64,000 nt of DNA, from the NCBI RefSeq assembly GCF_000429045.1, contig NZ_AUBC01000012.1, positions 144,535 to 208,534 on the forward strand, in the 5' to 3' direction. The stretch is from Salinarimonas rosea DSM 21201 (GTDB lineage: Bacteria; Pseudomonadota; Alphaproteobacteria; Rhizobiales; Beijerinckiaceae). Below, in pieces: positions 8,659-17,735 of this stretch (its first letter is position 1; the number at the start of each line of letters is the position of its first letter). A program made the translations under genes and the position numbers. The notes under the pieces are model-generated. The model had not been told where the DNA came from. It did not search any database and saw only the letters and a program-made list of their open reading frames with translations.

Positions 8659-9657
8659 ATGACGATCAAGAACGCACTTCTCGCCCTCGTGGCGACCACC
8701 GCCCTCGTCGCGGCGGGCGCGGCGCAGGCGGAGACGTGGCGCATGGCCCACAAGATGCCCGCCGACTCGATCGAAGGCCGCATCTTCCAGGCGGTGGCCG
8801 ACCGGATCGGCGAGAAGACGGACGGGGAGATCACCGTCGAGGTGTACCCCAACGAGCAGCTGGGGAAGGACGACGCCATCCTCGAGCAGCTCCAGCTCGG
8901 CACGGTCCACATCTACCCGGAAGGCTCCTCGTACCTGCAGAAGTGGGTGCCGGAGATGAAGTTCGTCAGCGCGCCCTTCCTGTTCGACGATCGCGAGCAC
9001 TGGTCGCGCTTCATGGCGACCGACCTCGTCGAGGGCTGGCACCAGGCGATCGAGGACGAGGCCGGCATCACCGTCATCGGCGACTCGACCAAGATGGTGC
9101 GCGGCCCCTACCGGGTGATGGTCTCGACGAAGCCGATCGAGAGCCTCGACGACGTCGCGGGCCTGAAGCTGCGCCTGCATCCGGACGAGCTCGCGGCAGC
9201 CGCCTGGCGGCATCTCGGCGCGGAGGTGCGCACGCTCGCCTGGACCGAGGTCTACGAGTCGCTCGGCCGCGGCATCGTCGAGGCGGTGAACAGCCCCGTC
9301 GCGCTGGTCGAGCCGATGCGCTTCTACGAGGTCGCGCCCCACATCACCCGCCACGACGAGTACCCGCAGGGCCTCGCCTTCATGGCGAACGCCGACGCCT
9401 GGAACGGGCTCGACGAGGAGACCCGCGGGCAGATCATCGAGGCCTACGACGAGGTGGCGGCCGAGTTCGCCGCCGAGACCGATCGCGTCGCCGAGGAGTC
9501 GCTCGCGCGGATGGCCGAGGAGGACGTGTCCTACTCCGCCGTCGACACCGGCCCCTTCGTCGCCCGTATGGCCGAGCTCTACCGGCAGATGGATGCCGAG
9601 GGCGCGCTGCCGGAAGGCTTCCTCGAAGCCGTCGACGCCTCCCGCGCCGCGAACTGA
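8659..9657 (+). CDS. dctP: TRAP transporter substrate-binding protein DctP
   Basis: This 332-residue periplasmic binding protein has a signal peptide of about 25 residues (hydrophobic core ALLALVATTALVAAGAAQA) followed by TWRMAHKMPADSI, the usual DctP beginning. The central VAGLKLRLHPDE block contains the conserved arginine that contacts substrate carboxylates in this family. A GGGAGG ribosome site precedes the ATG. It delivers an organic acid to the small and large TRAP permeases that follow immediately. With the nitrilase and RraA-like genes it forms a probable catabolic operon. Confidence 0.93.
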   Translation: MTIKNALLALVATTALVAAGAAQAETWRMAHKMPADSIEGRIFQAVADRIGEKTDGEITVEVYPNEQLGKDDAILEQLQLGTVHIYPEGSSYLQKWVPEMKFVSAPFLFDDREHWSRFMATDLVEGWHQAIEDEAGITVIGDSTKMVRGPYRVMVSTKPIESLDDVAGLKLRLHPDELAAAAWRHLGAEVRTLAWTEVYESLGRGIVEAVNSPVALVEPMRFYEVAPHITRHDEYPQGLAFMANADAWNGLDEETRGQIIEAYDEVAAEFAAETDRVAEESLARMAEEDVSYSAVDTGPFVARMAELYRQMDAEGALPEGFLEAVDASRAAN

Positions 9658-9660
9658 GCC

Positions 9661-10218
9661 ATGTGGCGGCTCCTCGACCGGGGCCTCTCGGCCGCCGACA
9701 GGATCTTCCTGGCGGCGGCCAACGGGCTGCTCCTCGCCATGCTGGCGATCAACCTCGCCAACATCCTCTCGCGCCTGATCCTCGACCTCGGCATCATCTG
9801 GGTCTTCCCCTGGACCGGCGTCCTGTTCGTCTGGACGATCTTCCTCGGCTTCTTCTGCATCTATCGCCGGGGGCAGGACGTCGCCGTCGACGTCCTGGTG
9901 CGACGTCTGCCGGACCGCGGGCGCGCGTTCGTGCGCGTCCTCGTGGATCTGCTCGCGCTTTCGCTCCTCGCCACGATCCTCGCCCAGGCGCCCACCCTGA
10001 TCCCGCGCCAGGTCGGCGTCATCGATCTCGTCGGCATCCAGCGCTACTGGCTCTCGGTGCCGCTCTTCGTCTCCTGCTTCCTGATCGCCTGCCAGTTCGT
10101 CCTCGACCTGCGCGATGCCGTCCGCGCCGTCGCGGACCCGAAGCGCGCCGCGTTCGAGGCGCATCATCGCAACGAGACCCCGGACGACAGGCCCGAGCCG
10201 CGGGAGGCCCGCCCATGA
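9661..10218 (+). CDS. dctQ: TRAP transporter small permease DctQ
   Basis: This 185-residue membrane protein has four hydrophobic segments, the DctQ architecture, with WVFPWTGVLFVWTIFLGF in the second helix pair. It starts three bases after the dctP stop and its own stop overlaps the dctM start by four bases (ATGA). It binds and stabilises the large permease at the inner membrane. The C-terminal charged tail (about residues 155-185) is cytoplasmic. Confidence 0.9.
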   Translation: MWRLLDRGLSAADRIFLAAANGLLLAMLAINLANILSRLILDLGIIWVFPWTGVLFVWTIFLGFFCIYRRGQDVAVDVLVRRLPDRGRAFVRVLVDLLALSLLATILAQAPTLIPRQVGVIDLVGIQRYWLSVPLFVSCFLIACQFVLDLRDAVRAVADPKRAAFEAHHRNETPDDRPEPREARP

Positions 10219-11501
10219 CCGCCGTCGCGCTCTTCGCCGGATTCCTCGCGCTCATCGCGCTCAGGACCCCGATCACCATGGCGATCGGCATCGCCGTCGT
10301 CGGCGCGCTGATCGCCGCCGGCTTCTCGACCACGCTCTGGATCGTGCCGATGAAGGTGCTGGAGGGGGCGGGCAACGCCTCGCTGCTGGCGATCCCCTTC
10401 TTCGTGCTCACCGGCAACCTGATGAACGCGATCGGGATCACCGAGCGCATCTTCAACCTGGCGAACGCCCTCGTCGGCCATTTCCGCGCCGGCCTGGCGC
10501 AGGTGAACGTGCTCGCCTCGGTCCTGCTCGCCGGCGGCACCGGCGCGGCGGTGGCCGACATCGCGGGCCTCGGCGCCGTCGAGATCAAGGCGATGCGCGA
10601 GCGCGGCTACAAGCCGGCCTTCGCGGCGGCGATCACGGCGGTCTCGGCCATCGTCGCGCCCTTCATCCCGCCCTCGGTGCCGCTCGTCGTCTACGCCTTC
10701 CTGTCGAATACGTCGGTGGCGCGCATGTTCCTCGCGGGCATCGTGCCGGGGCTCCTCGTCGCGGTGGCCCTGATGATCTTCAACCGGCTGCTCGCCACGA
10801 GGGTCGAGTTCCCGCAGCAGGAGAAGGCGAGCCTGGGCGAGGTCTGGCGCCAGACCCTGTCGGGCGCCTCGGCGCTGATCGCGCCCGCGATCATCATGGG
10901 CGGCATCCTGACCGGGACGACGACCGCATCCGAGGCCGGCGTGCTCGCCTCCGGCTACGTCATCCTGCTCGGCGCGATCTTCCGCACGCTGACCTGGGAG
11001 GCGCTGACCAAGGCGCTCACCGAGACGGTGCTGATCACGTCGATGATCATGATCATCATCGGCTTCGCCGGCTCGATGGGCTGGCTCCTCGCCATCGAGC
11101 AGATCCCGCAGGACCTCGCGCGCGGCATCCCGAGCCGGGTCGAGTCGATCGGGATGTTCCTTCTCGTCGTCTCGGTGACGGTGCTCGTGCTCGGCTGCTT
11201 CATCGACGGGATCACGATCAAGCTGCTGCTCGTGCCGATCCTCTTGCCGCTGGTCGACGCCTACGGCATCGACCGGGTGCATTTCGGCATCGTGCTGCAG
11301 ATGTCGCTGATCCTCGGCATCGCGACGCCGCCGCTCGGGATCGGGCTCTACGTCACCTCGCGGATCGCGCAGACGCCGATCGAGGACATCGTGCGGGCGG
11401 TGCTGCCGTTCTTCATCCCGCTGCTGATCGTCCTCGCCTGCCTGGCGGCCTTCCCGCAGCTGAGCCTGTTCCTGCCGAACCTCTTCATGGGCCCGCAGTG
11501 A
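10215..11501 (+). CDS. dctM: TRAP transporter large permease DctM
   Basis: This 428-residue protein has about eleven or twelve membrane segments and re-entrant hairpins, the sodium-coupled transport subunit of the TRAP system. Family motifs include LLAIPFFVLTGNLM (about residues 59-72), GGTGAAVADIAGLG and IATPPLGIGLYVTS. The ATG at 10215 overlaps the dctQ stop; the long in-frame extension upstream is a shadow of dctP/dctQ. It is the last gene of the nitrilase-TRAP operon, ending 12 bases from a convergent LysR gene. Confidence 0.93.
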   Translation: MTAVALFAGFLALIALRTPITMAIGIAVVGALIAAGFSTTLWIVPMKVLEGAGNASLLAIPFFVLTGNLMNAIGITERIFNLANALVGHFRAGLAQVNVLASVLLAGGTGAAVADIAGLGAVEIKAMRERGYKPAFAAAITAVSAIVAPFIPPSVPLVVYAFLSNTSVARMFLAGIVPGLLVAVALMIFNRLLATRVEFPQQEKASLGEVWRQTLSGASALIAPAIIMGGILTGTTTASEAGVLASGYVILLGAIFRTLTWEALTKALTETVLITSMIMIIIGFAGSMGWLLAIEQIPQDLARGIPSRVESIGMFLLVVSVTVLVLGCFIDGITIKLLLVPILLPLVDAYGIDRVHFGIVLQMSLILGIATPPLGIGLYVTSRIAQTPIEDIVRAVLPFFIPLLIVLACLAAFPQLSLFLPNLFMGPQ

Positions 11502-11513
11502 CACGCGCGCACG

Positions 11514-12410
11514 TCAGCGGGCCGCGAGGAGCTCGCGCAGCGCCTCGACGAGGATCGGTCCGGCGCGCCGCGTCTCGAGCGGCCTGACGGACAGCGCCTG
11601 GATCTCGAAGACGAGCGGCGGCGCGATCGGGACGGCGGCGACGCCCACGTGCGTCGCCGCCTCCGCGGTGAACTCGTCCACGATCGAGACCCGCCCGAGG
11701 GTGCGCACGAGGTTCGGCACCGCGAGGAGCGAGCTCGCGGTGATGCGCTCGCGCCCGCCCGCACCGTCCGCCGGCGCGAGGTGCGCGACGAGGCGCCCGA
11801 TCGGCCGGTCGAGCGGCATCCCGATGAGCCGCGGCTCGGCCGCGATCTCCTCCTGCGACACGGCCGCTCGGCCCTCCCACGGGTGGCCGGCGGGGAGGAG
11901 CGCCACGAGCCGGCCTTCGCCGATGCGGGTCGCGTGCAGGTCGGGCGCGTCGACCGATCCCGCGACGATGCCGATGTCGGCGCGGCCCGCGCGCAGGGCT
12001 GCGAGCTGCTGGATGGCGCCGCCGACGTCCACGTCGATCTCGAGCTCCGGCATGCGCCGCGCCAGCTCCGCGATCGCGCGCGGCAGATGGAGCTGCGCGA
12101 GCAGGCCGACGCAGGTGATCGAGTAGCGCCGGCCCTGTCCCGTGCGCACCTCCGCGATGGAGCGCTCCAGCCGATCGAGCCCGTCGCCGAGGAAGCGGCT
12201 CTCCGCATAGATCCCCTCCGCCTCCGCCGTCGGATAGATGCGCCCGCGTTCCAGCACGAAGAGGGGCAGGCCGATGGCGCGCTCGAAGTCGCGCAGGTGG
12301 CGGCTCACGGTCGGCTGCGAGAGCCCGAGCAGCCGTGCGGCGGCGCTCACCGAGCCCTGCTCGAAGACGGCGCAGAAGACCTGCAGACGTTGAACGGTGA
12401 CGAAGCGCAT
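11514..12410 (-). CDS. LysR family transcriptional regulator of the second TRAP operon
   Basis: This 298-residue protein has an N-terminal helix-turn-helix (QRLQVFCAVFEQGSVSAAARLLGLSQPTVSRHL, given as about residues 7-40) and an effector-binding domain. It is divergent from the DctM-P-Q/deacylase operon, separated by 130 bases containing a perfect 9+3+9 inverted repeat with T-N11-A geometry only 19 bases from its own start. That arrangement is typical of a LysR protein that represses itself and activates the divergent operon in the presence of an inducer. The inducer may be an N-acyl-D-amino acid or related acid, by inference. Confidence 0.93.
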   Translation of the reverse strand: MRFVTVQRLQVFCAVFEQGSVSAAARLLGLSQPTVSRHLRDFERAIGLPLFVLERGRIYPTAEAEGIYAESRFLGDGLDRLERSIAEVRTGQGRRYSITCVGLLAQLHLPRAIAELARRMPELEIDVDVGGAIQQLAALRAGRADIGIVAGSVDAPDLHATRIGEGRLVALLPAGHPWEGRAAVSQEEIAAEPRLIGMPLDRPIGRLVAHLAPADGAGGRERITASSLLAVPNLVRTLGRVSIVDEFTAEAATHVGVAAVPIAPPLVFEIQALSVRPLETRRAGPILVEALRELLAAR

Positions 12411-12428
12411 GCGGAAGCCCCGGAAGCA

Positions 12429-12449
12429 CCCATAGAAAGCTTCTATGGG
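12429..12449. promoter_or_regulatory. LysR operator: perfect 9-3-9 inverted repeat
   Basis: The arms CCCATAGAA and TTCTATGGG are exact reverse complements separated by AGC. The inner T (12433) and A (12445) are spaced T-N11-A, the LysR-box geometry. The site is A/T-rich against a GC-rich background and lies between divergent lysR and dctM starts. A second smaller dyad, GTTTC-C-GAAAC, sits downstream at 12467-12477 and could be the activation subsite. Confidence 0.75.
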
Positions 12450-12540
12450 AGGCGCAAATCTTTTCTGTTTCCGAAACGCAAGGAGGCTTCTTTACTGACC
12501 CGCGAAGTGCGGCGATCGGCCGCCGGGGGGACTGCGCGGG

Positions 12541-13824
12541 ATGCAGGCTGGCGTCGTCATCGGCTTTCTGCTGATCGGCCTCTTGTCGGGGGCGGCGATC
12601 GCCTACGCCATCGGCGCGGCGGCGGTCCTCACCTTCGTGCTCGCCGACAACACCCGCTTCCTCGCGGTGCTGCCGCAGCGGCTGTTCTCGCAGCTCGACG
12701 TCTTCGCCTTCCTGGCGATGCCGCTCTTCATCCTCGCCGGCGACCTGATGAACCGCGGCGGCCTCGCCAAGGCGCTGATCGACTTCTCGATGGCGCTCGT
12801 CGGGCGGCTCAAGGGCGGGCTCGGGCACGTCAACGTGCTCACCAGCGTGTTCTTCGCCGGGGTCTCGGGCTCCGCCGTGTCGGACGCCGCCGCGCTCGGC
12901 AACGCGCTGGTGCCCGAGATGACCCGCCGCGGCTACAAGCTCGACTACGCCGCCGCCATCACCGGCGCGTCCTCGATCATCGGGCCGATCATCCCGCCGA
13001 GCACGATCCTGATCTTCTACGGCGCGCTGATGGAGACATCCGTCGCGGCGCTGTTCGCCGCCGGGATCGTGCCGGGGCTGCTGCTCGCGGGCGTGCTCAT
13101 GGCGATGAACGCCTTCTACGCCTGGCGCGACGACCATCCGGGCGGCAGCGACCTCGACGTGCCCCGGCTGCTGCCGTCCTTCGCCAAGGCGCTTCCCGCC
13201 CTGACGCTGCCGGTGATCATCCTCGGCGGCACGCTCTTCGGCGTGATGACGCCGGCGGAGGCGGCGGCCGTCGCCGTGGTCGCGGCGCTCGCGATCGGCG
13301 TCGCGTACGGCGACCTCGACGCCGCGCGGGTGCTCGCGAGCCTCAAGCGTACCGGCGTGCTCCTCGGTGCCTTGTTCATCATCCTGTGCGCGATCTCGAC
13401 CTTCAGCTACCTCGCCGCGCTCCAGCAATGGCCGCAGGCGATCGCCGCGGCGGTGGCCGGCTTCGGCCTCTCGCCGCTCGGCTACCTGATGCTCGTCAAC
13501 GTCGTCTTCCTCGTCGCCGGCATGGCGATGGACGTGAAGGCGGCGGTGGCCCTGTTCGCGCCGATCTTCGTGCCGCCGGCGCTGGCCATGGGCATCGACC
13601 CGGTGCACCTGGGCATCGTCATCTGCTTCAACATCACGACGGGCCTCCTGTCGCCGCCGCTCGGGGGCGTGCTGCTCATCCTCGCCACCACCGTGAACAT
13701 GAACTACTGGCGCCTCATCCGCGCGACGCTGCCCTTCTTCCTGGCGGAGCTCGGCATCCTGGCGCTGCTCACCTTCTTCCCCGCGATCACGCTGGCCCTG
13801 CCGCGTGCGCTCGGCCTCGCCTGA
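12541..13824 (+). CDS. dctM: TRAP transporter large permease DctM (second set)
   Basis: This 427-residue multi-spanning permease has the family blocks VFAFLAMPLFILAGDLM, FAGVSGSAVSDAAALG and GLLSPPLGGVLLI. It is the first gene of an operon with the less usual order M-P-Q. Translation starts at ATG 12541, preceded by a G-run (CCGGGGGGAC) about nine bases upstream. It is a paralogue rather than a recent duplicate of the permease at 10215, since the two proteins share only family motifs. Confidence 0.93.
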   Translation: MQAGVVIGFLLIGLLSGAAIAYAIGAAAVLTFVLADNTRFLAVLPQRLFSQLDVFAFLAMPLFILAGDLMNRGGLAKALIDFSMALVGRLKGGLGHVNVLTSVFFAGVSGSAVSDAAALGNALVPEMTRRGYKLDYAAAITGASSIIGPIIPPSTILIFYGALMETSVAALFAAGIVPGLLLAGVLMAMNAFYAWRDDHPGGSDLDVPRLLPSFAKALPALTLPVIILGGTLFGVMTPAEAAAVAVVAALAIGVAYGDLDAARVLASLKRTGVLLGALFIILCAISTFSYLAALQQWPQAIAAAVAGFGLSPLGYLMLVNVVFLVAGMAMDVKAAVALFAPIFVPPALAMGIDPVHLGIVICFNITTGLLSPPLGGVLLILATTVNMNYWRLIRATLPFFLAELGILALLTFFPAITLALPRALGLA

Positions 13825-13870
13825 GGCCGGCACGAACCCTCAACGAGAAAACACGAACAGGAGAGCGGAC

Positions 13871-14875
13871 ATGACCCGGACAGCCCTCGCCCCCGCGATG
13901 CTCGCGGCGGCCCTCCTCGCCGGCACGGCGCTGGTGCCGAACGCGGCGCTCGCGTACGAGATCAAGATCGCCATGAACGGCGTCGACGATCCGGTCACGA
14001 ACGCCGAGGCCGCCTTCGCCCGCGGCTTCGCGCAGGCGCTGGAGGGCAGCGATTTCACCGCCGCGGTCTTCCCGTCGGGCACGCTCGGCAACGAGCAGGA
14101 GCGCTTCGACCAGGTCGCCCAGGGGCTCGTCGAGCTGAACCTCGCCACCGTCTCGACCGCCTTCGGCATGAGCCCGCTCCTGCGCGGCGTGCTCCTGCCG
14201 TTCATGTTCGAGTCGAACGAGGAGTTCGACGCCATCGTGGCGCAGACGGACCTGCTCGACCAGATGAACGAGCCGCTCCTGGAGAACGGCGTTCGGCTCG
14301 CCGGCTTCAACTACATCGGCATGCCGATCGGCATCCACAACACCGAGGTCCCGATCACGACGATGGCGGACCTCGAGGGCATCCGCTTCCGCGCGCTCAA
14401 TGCCGAGCAGCTCGAGTACATCGAGGCGCTGGGCGCGAACGGGACGATCGTCGCCTGGTCGGAGGTGGCGAACGCCATCCAGACCGGCATCGCCGACGGC
14501 TACCTCAACCCGCCGAACTCGGCCATCCGCACCGGCCACACCGAGTTCCTGAAGCACTTCACCCAGGCGAACATCTCGCCCTCGACCCGCGCCGTGCTGA
14601 TTTCCGAGGACTGGTACGCCTCCCTCTCGGACGACGAGCAGGCCACGATCGACGCGGCCATCGAGGCCGGCATCGAGGCGAACCGGGCCTGGATCGACGA
14701 GTGGTCCGGCATCGTCACCGAGCGGCATCTGGAGGCGGGCGTCACCCTCTCCGAGCTCGCGCCGGGCGAGCGCGACAAGATGGCGGAGGCGACCCGTCCG
14801 ACCTGGGACTCGATCATGACGGCCGAGGATCTCCAGGCCTATCTCGACGCGCTGGCGCAGGTGCGCGGCCAGTGA
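13871..14875 (+). CDS. dctP: TRAP transporter substrate-binding protein DctP (second set)
   Basis: This 334-residue periplasmic protein has a 28-residue signal peptide (core ALAPAMLAAALLAGTALV, cleavage after NAALA). The mature part contains GTLGNEQERFDQVAQGLVE and the conserved arginine block DLEGIRFRALNAEQ. An AGGAGAG site lies just before the ATG at 13871; the in-frame extension back to 13805 is inside dctM. Clustered with a D-aminoacylase gene, it may bind N-acyl-amino acids. Confidence 0.93.
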   Translation: MTRTALAPAMLAAALLAGTALVPNAALAYEIKIAMNGVDDPVTNAEAAFARGFAQALEGSDFTAAVFPSGTLGNEQERFDQVAQGLVELNLATVSTAFGMSPLLRGVLLPFMFESNEEFDAIVAQTDLLDQMNEPLLENGVRLAGFNYIGMPIGIHNTEVPITTMADLEGIRFRALNAEQLEYIEALGANGTIVAWSEVANAIQTGIADGYLNPPNSAIRTGHTEFLKHFTQANISPSTRAVLISEDWYASLSDDEQATIDAAIEAGIEANRAWIDEWSGIVTERHLEAGVTLSELAPGERDKMAEATRPTWDSIMTAEDLQAYLDALAQVRGQ

Positions 14876-14900
14876 GGCCGCGCGGGATCGGAGCCGTGAG

Positions 14901-15434
14901 ATGACGAAGACGCTGGGCAGGGCGGTGATCGCCGCGAGCGACGGGCTCGACCGCGTGGCGCGGGCACTGACCGTGACCTTCCTGTGCGTTCTCGTCGTCG
15001 CGGTGATGATCCAGGTCGTGGCGCGCTACGCCTTCGACTCGCCGCCGGCGTGGACGGAGGAGCTCGCGCGCTACGCCATGATCTGGGCGGGGCTGATGGG
15101 CGCGACGATGTCGTTCAAGCGCCGCTTCGACCCCGCCATGTTCCAGAACCCGCACCCGCGGCTGGCCGCGCTCGCCGTGGGCGCGGCCGTCATGCAGTCG
15201 CTCGTGGTGCTCGTCTACCTGCTGCCGATCCTCTGGCACAGCGTCTACGGGCCCGGCATGAACTTCGAGCGCGGGTTCCTGCTGCGTCATGCGCGCATGA
15301 GCGCGAGCACGCTCGACGTGCCGACGCTCGTCGTCGCGATCGCGGTGCCGCTGATGGTGGTCGTCATCCTCGTCCACCTCGCGGCGCGCTGGTGCGGCGA
15401 CCCGGCGGGCTCGGTGCCGTCCGCGGACGGCTGA
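14901..15434 (+). CDS. dctQ: TRAP transporter small permease DctQ (second set)
   Basis: This 177-residue protein has four hydrophobic segments and the DctQ signature region WTEELARYAMIWAGLMGA around residues 52-69. It starts 25 bases after dctP. It completes the second TRAP system, which is followed 45 bases later by the deacylase gene in the same direction. Confidence 0.9.
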   Translation: MTKTLGRAVIAASDGLDRVARALTVTFLCVLVVAVMIQVVARYAFDSPPAWTEELARYAMIWAGLMGATMSFKRRFDPAMFQNPHPRLAALAVGAAVMQSLVVLVYLLPILWHSVYGPGMNFERGFLLRHARMSASTLDVPTLVVAIAVPLMVVVILVHLAARWCGDPAGSVPSADG

Positions 15435-15479
15435 GCCGGCATACGATCCCATCCGAGACGCATTGGAGGAGGCACCCGC

Positions 15480-16961
15480 ATGCGGGCCGACACCCTGTTC
15501 CGCCACGCGCAGATCATCGACGGCACCGGCGCGCCGCGCCGCACGGGCGACGTCGCCGTCGTCGACGACCGGGTCGTCGCGGTGGGCGACCTCTCCCGCT
15601 GGAGCGCGAACCGCGTCGAGGACTGCACGGGGCTCGCGCTGGCACCCGGCTTCATCGATCCGCACACGCACCACGACGACGTCGTGCTCGGCGATCCGGA
15701 CATGGCCTGCATGGTCAGCCAGGGCGTGACGACGATCATCAACGGCAATTGCGGCTTCTCGATCGCGCCGCTCACCCATTCCGGCCCGCTGCCGGCGCCG
15801 CTCGGCATGATCCTGGACGAGACGGCGCCGCGCTTCTCGAGCTACGGCGCCTACAAGGCGCGTCTCGACGCCGCGCCGCCCTCCGTCAACACCGCCTGCC
15901 TGATCGGCCACGGCACCTTGCGCATCAACGAGGTCGCCGATCTCGGCCGCCCGGCGGACGCGCGCGAGATCGCCGCGATGCGCGCGGCGCTGGACCGCGC
16001 GCTGGCGGAGGGCGGCATCGGCCTCTCCACCGGGCCGTTCTATCCGCCCGCGCGCGCGGCGCCGACGTCCGAGCTCGTCGCCATGGCCGAGGTCGCGCAG
16101 GCTCACGGCAAGCTCTACGTCACGCACATGCGCGACGAGGGCGACCGCGTCGTCGAGGCGCTGCAGGAGACACTCCAGATCGGGCGCGAGGCCTGCTGCG
16201 GCGTCCATGTCTCGCACCACAAGTGCGCCGGGCTCGCCAATCACGGGCTCTCGGAGACGACGCTCAAGATCATCGACGAGGCCCGCGCGCACCAGGACAT
16301 CGGGCTCGACACGACGCCGTGGATCGCCTCCTCGACGATGCTGAACTCCGGCCGCCACCGCCAGGCGACTCGGGTCATCGTCGCCGAATCGAAGCCGCAT
16401 CCGGAATGCGCCGGCCGCGATCTCGCGGACGTCGCGGCGGAATGGGGCGTCGATCTCGACGAGGCCGTGGAGCGGCTCGTGCCGGCGACGGGGATCTTCT
16501 TCATCATGGACGAGGGCGACGTCCAGCGCATCCTCGCCTACGAGCACACGATCGTCTGCTCGGACGGCATCGCCAAGGGCTCCCACCCGCACCCGCGCAC
16601 CTGGGGCACCTTCCCGCGGGTGCTCGGCCGCTACGTGCGCGAGCACCCGCTGTTCACGCTGGAGGAGGCGGTGCGGCGCATGACCTCGATGCCGGCGGAC
16701 CGCTTCGGTCTCGCCGGGCGCGGGCGCATCGCCGAGGGCGGCTTCGCCGACCTCGTCCTGTTCGACCCCGACCTGATCCGCGAGGGCGCCACCTACGAGA
16801 CGCCGACGCGGCCGGCGGAGGGCATCCGCAGCGTCCTCGTCAACGGCCGCGAGGTCTGGCGCGAGGGCGCGGGGACCGGCGCGCGGCCCGGTCGCACGCT
16901 CGATCGTGCGGCCGCCGGAGCCGTTCCGCCGGTCAGCCCGCCTTCGGGGTCGGCAGGATGA
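15480..16961 (+). CDS. N-acyl-D-amino-acid deacylase (D-aminoacylase family amidohydrolase)
   Basis: This 493-residue zinc amidohydrolase hydrolyses N-acyl-D-amino acids to acid plus D-amino acid. Metal and catalytic residues are all present: H62 and H64 in DPHTHHDD, C91 in GNCGFS (the D-aminoacylase-type bridging Cys), H216 in YVTHMRDEG, H246 in HVSHHKC, and D362 in CSDGIAKGS. Spacing and length match characterised D-aminoacylases (about 480 residues). It is the last gene of the second TRAP operon, pointing to import and deacylation of N-acyl-amino acids. It overlaps the end of the convergent SDR gene by 29 bases. Confidence 0.92.
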   Translation: MRADTLFRHAQIIDGTGAPRRTGDVAVVDDRVVAVGDLSRWSANRVEDCTGLALAPGFIDPHTHHDDVVLGDPDMACMVSQGVTTIINGNCGFSIAPLTHSGPLPAPLGMILDETAPRFSSYGAYKARLDAAPPSVNTACLIGHGTLRINEVADLGRPADAREIAAMRAALDRALAEGGIGLSTGPFYPPARAAPTSELVAMAEVAQAHGKLYVTHMRDEGDRVVEALQETLQIGREACCGVHVSHHKCAGLANHGLSETTLKIIDEARAHQDIGLDTTPWIASSTMLNSGRHRQATRVIVAESKPHPECAGRDLADVAAEWGVDLDEAVERLVPATGIFFIMDEGDVQRILAYEHTIVCSDGIAKGSHPHPRTWGTFPRVLGRYVREHPLFTLEEAVRRMTSMPADRFGLAGRGRIAEGGFADLVLFDPDLIREGATYETPTRPAEGIRSVLVNGREVWREGAGTGARPGRTLDRAAAGAVPPVSPPSGSAG

Positions 16962-17634
16962 CCAGCTCGGTCACGTCGACGCTCTCGGGCTGCGAGAGCG
17001 CGTAGACCACGCCGCGCGCGATGTCGTCCGGGCGCAGGGCGTCGGGCTTCGCCTCGTCGAAGAAGGGCGTGTCGACCATGCCCGGCTCGATCAGCGTGAC
17101 GCGAACGCCGGTGCCGGCGAGCTCCTCGCGCAGGTTGTAGCCGATGGCGGTCACGGCCCACTTGCTGGCCGCGTACATCGAGCCGGCGAGGGTGCGCCGC
17201 CCGGCGATCGAGCCCGTGATCAGCACGTGCCCGCGCGCCGCCTTCACGTGGGCGAGCGTCGCGCGCAGGGTGTGCGCGACGCCCAGGATGTTGACCTCGA
17301 CGATCCGCCGCCAGCTCTCCGGCGGCGCCCCCGAGAACCCGCCGGGCTCGCCGCCGACGCCGGCATTGGCGAACACTGCGTCGAGCCGTCCGAAGCGCTC
17401 GAGCACCGTCGCCGCCATGCGCTCCTGGTCGGCGTAGTCGGTGACGTCGCAGGGGATCGTCGTGGCGCGCTCGGCGCCGAGCTCCTCGGCGAGCGCCGCG
17501 AGCTTATCGGTCGAGCGCGCGGCCAGCGCCACGCGCCAGCCGGCCTCGACGGCCCGCCGGGCGGTGGCGGCGCCGATGCCGGTGGAGGCGCCGGTGACGA
17601 GGAGGACGCGGTCGTGGGGTGTCGTGTCGGGCAT
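16933..17634 (-). CDS. Short-chain dehydrogenase/reductase (SDR)
   Basis: This 233-residue classical SDR has the nucleotide-binding motif TGASTGIG at residues 14-21, NAG at 90-92, and catalytic S142, Y154 and K158 (YAASK). The ATG at 17634 was preferred over longer in-frame starts because it places TGxxxGIG at the usual distance from the N-terminus and has a GAGAG site upstream. Sequence resembles the YdfG/clavaldehyde-dehydrogenase-like group of NADP-dependent alcohol or 3-hydroxy acid dehydrogenases. Substrate is unknown. It lies 101 bases downstream of the DUF763 gene in the same direction. Confidence 0.92.
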   Translation of the reverse strand: MPDTTPHDRVLLVTGASTGIGAATARRAVEAGWRVALAARSTDKLAALAEELGAERATTIPCDVTDYADQERMAATVLERFGRLDAVFANAGVGGEPGGFSGAPPESWRRIVEVNILGVAHTLRATLAHVKAARGHVLITGSIAGRRTLAGSMYAASKWAVTAIGYNLREELAGTGVRVTLIEPGMVDTPFFDEAKPDALRPDDIARGVVYALSQPESVDVTELVILPTPKAG

Positions 17635-17735
17635 GGGGACTCTCTGTTCGCAGGGACGAGCGGGGAAGGCAGCGTGCTGCCGCCGATCGGTTCCGATCCA
17701 ACGCGCGACATCGGCCGGGCGATGCTCCGTCGCGT

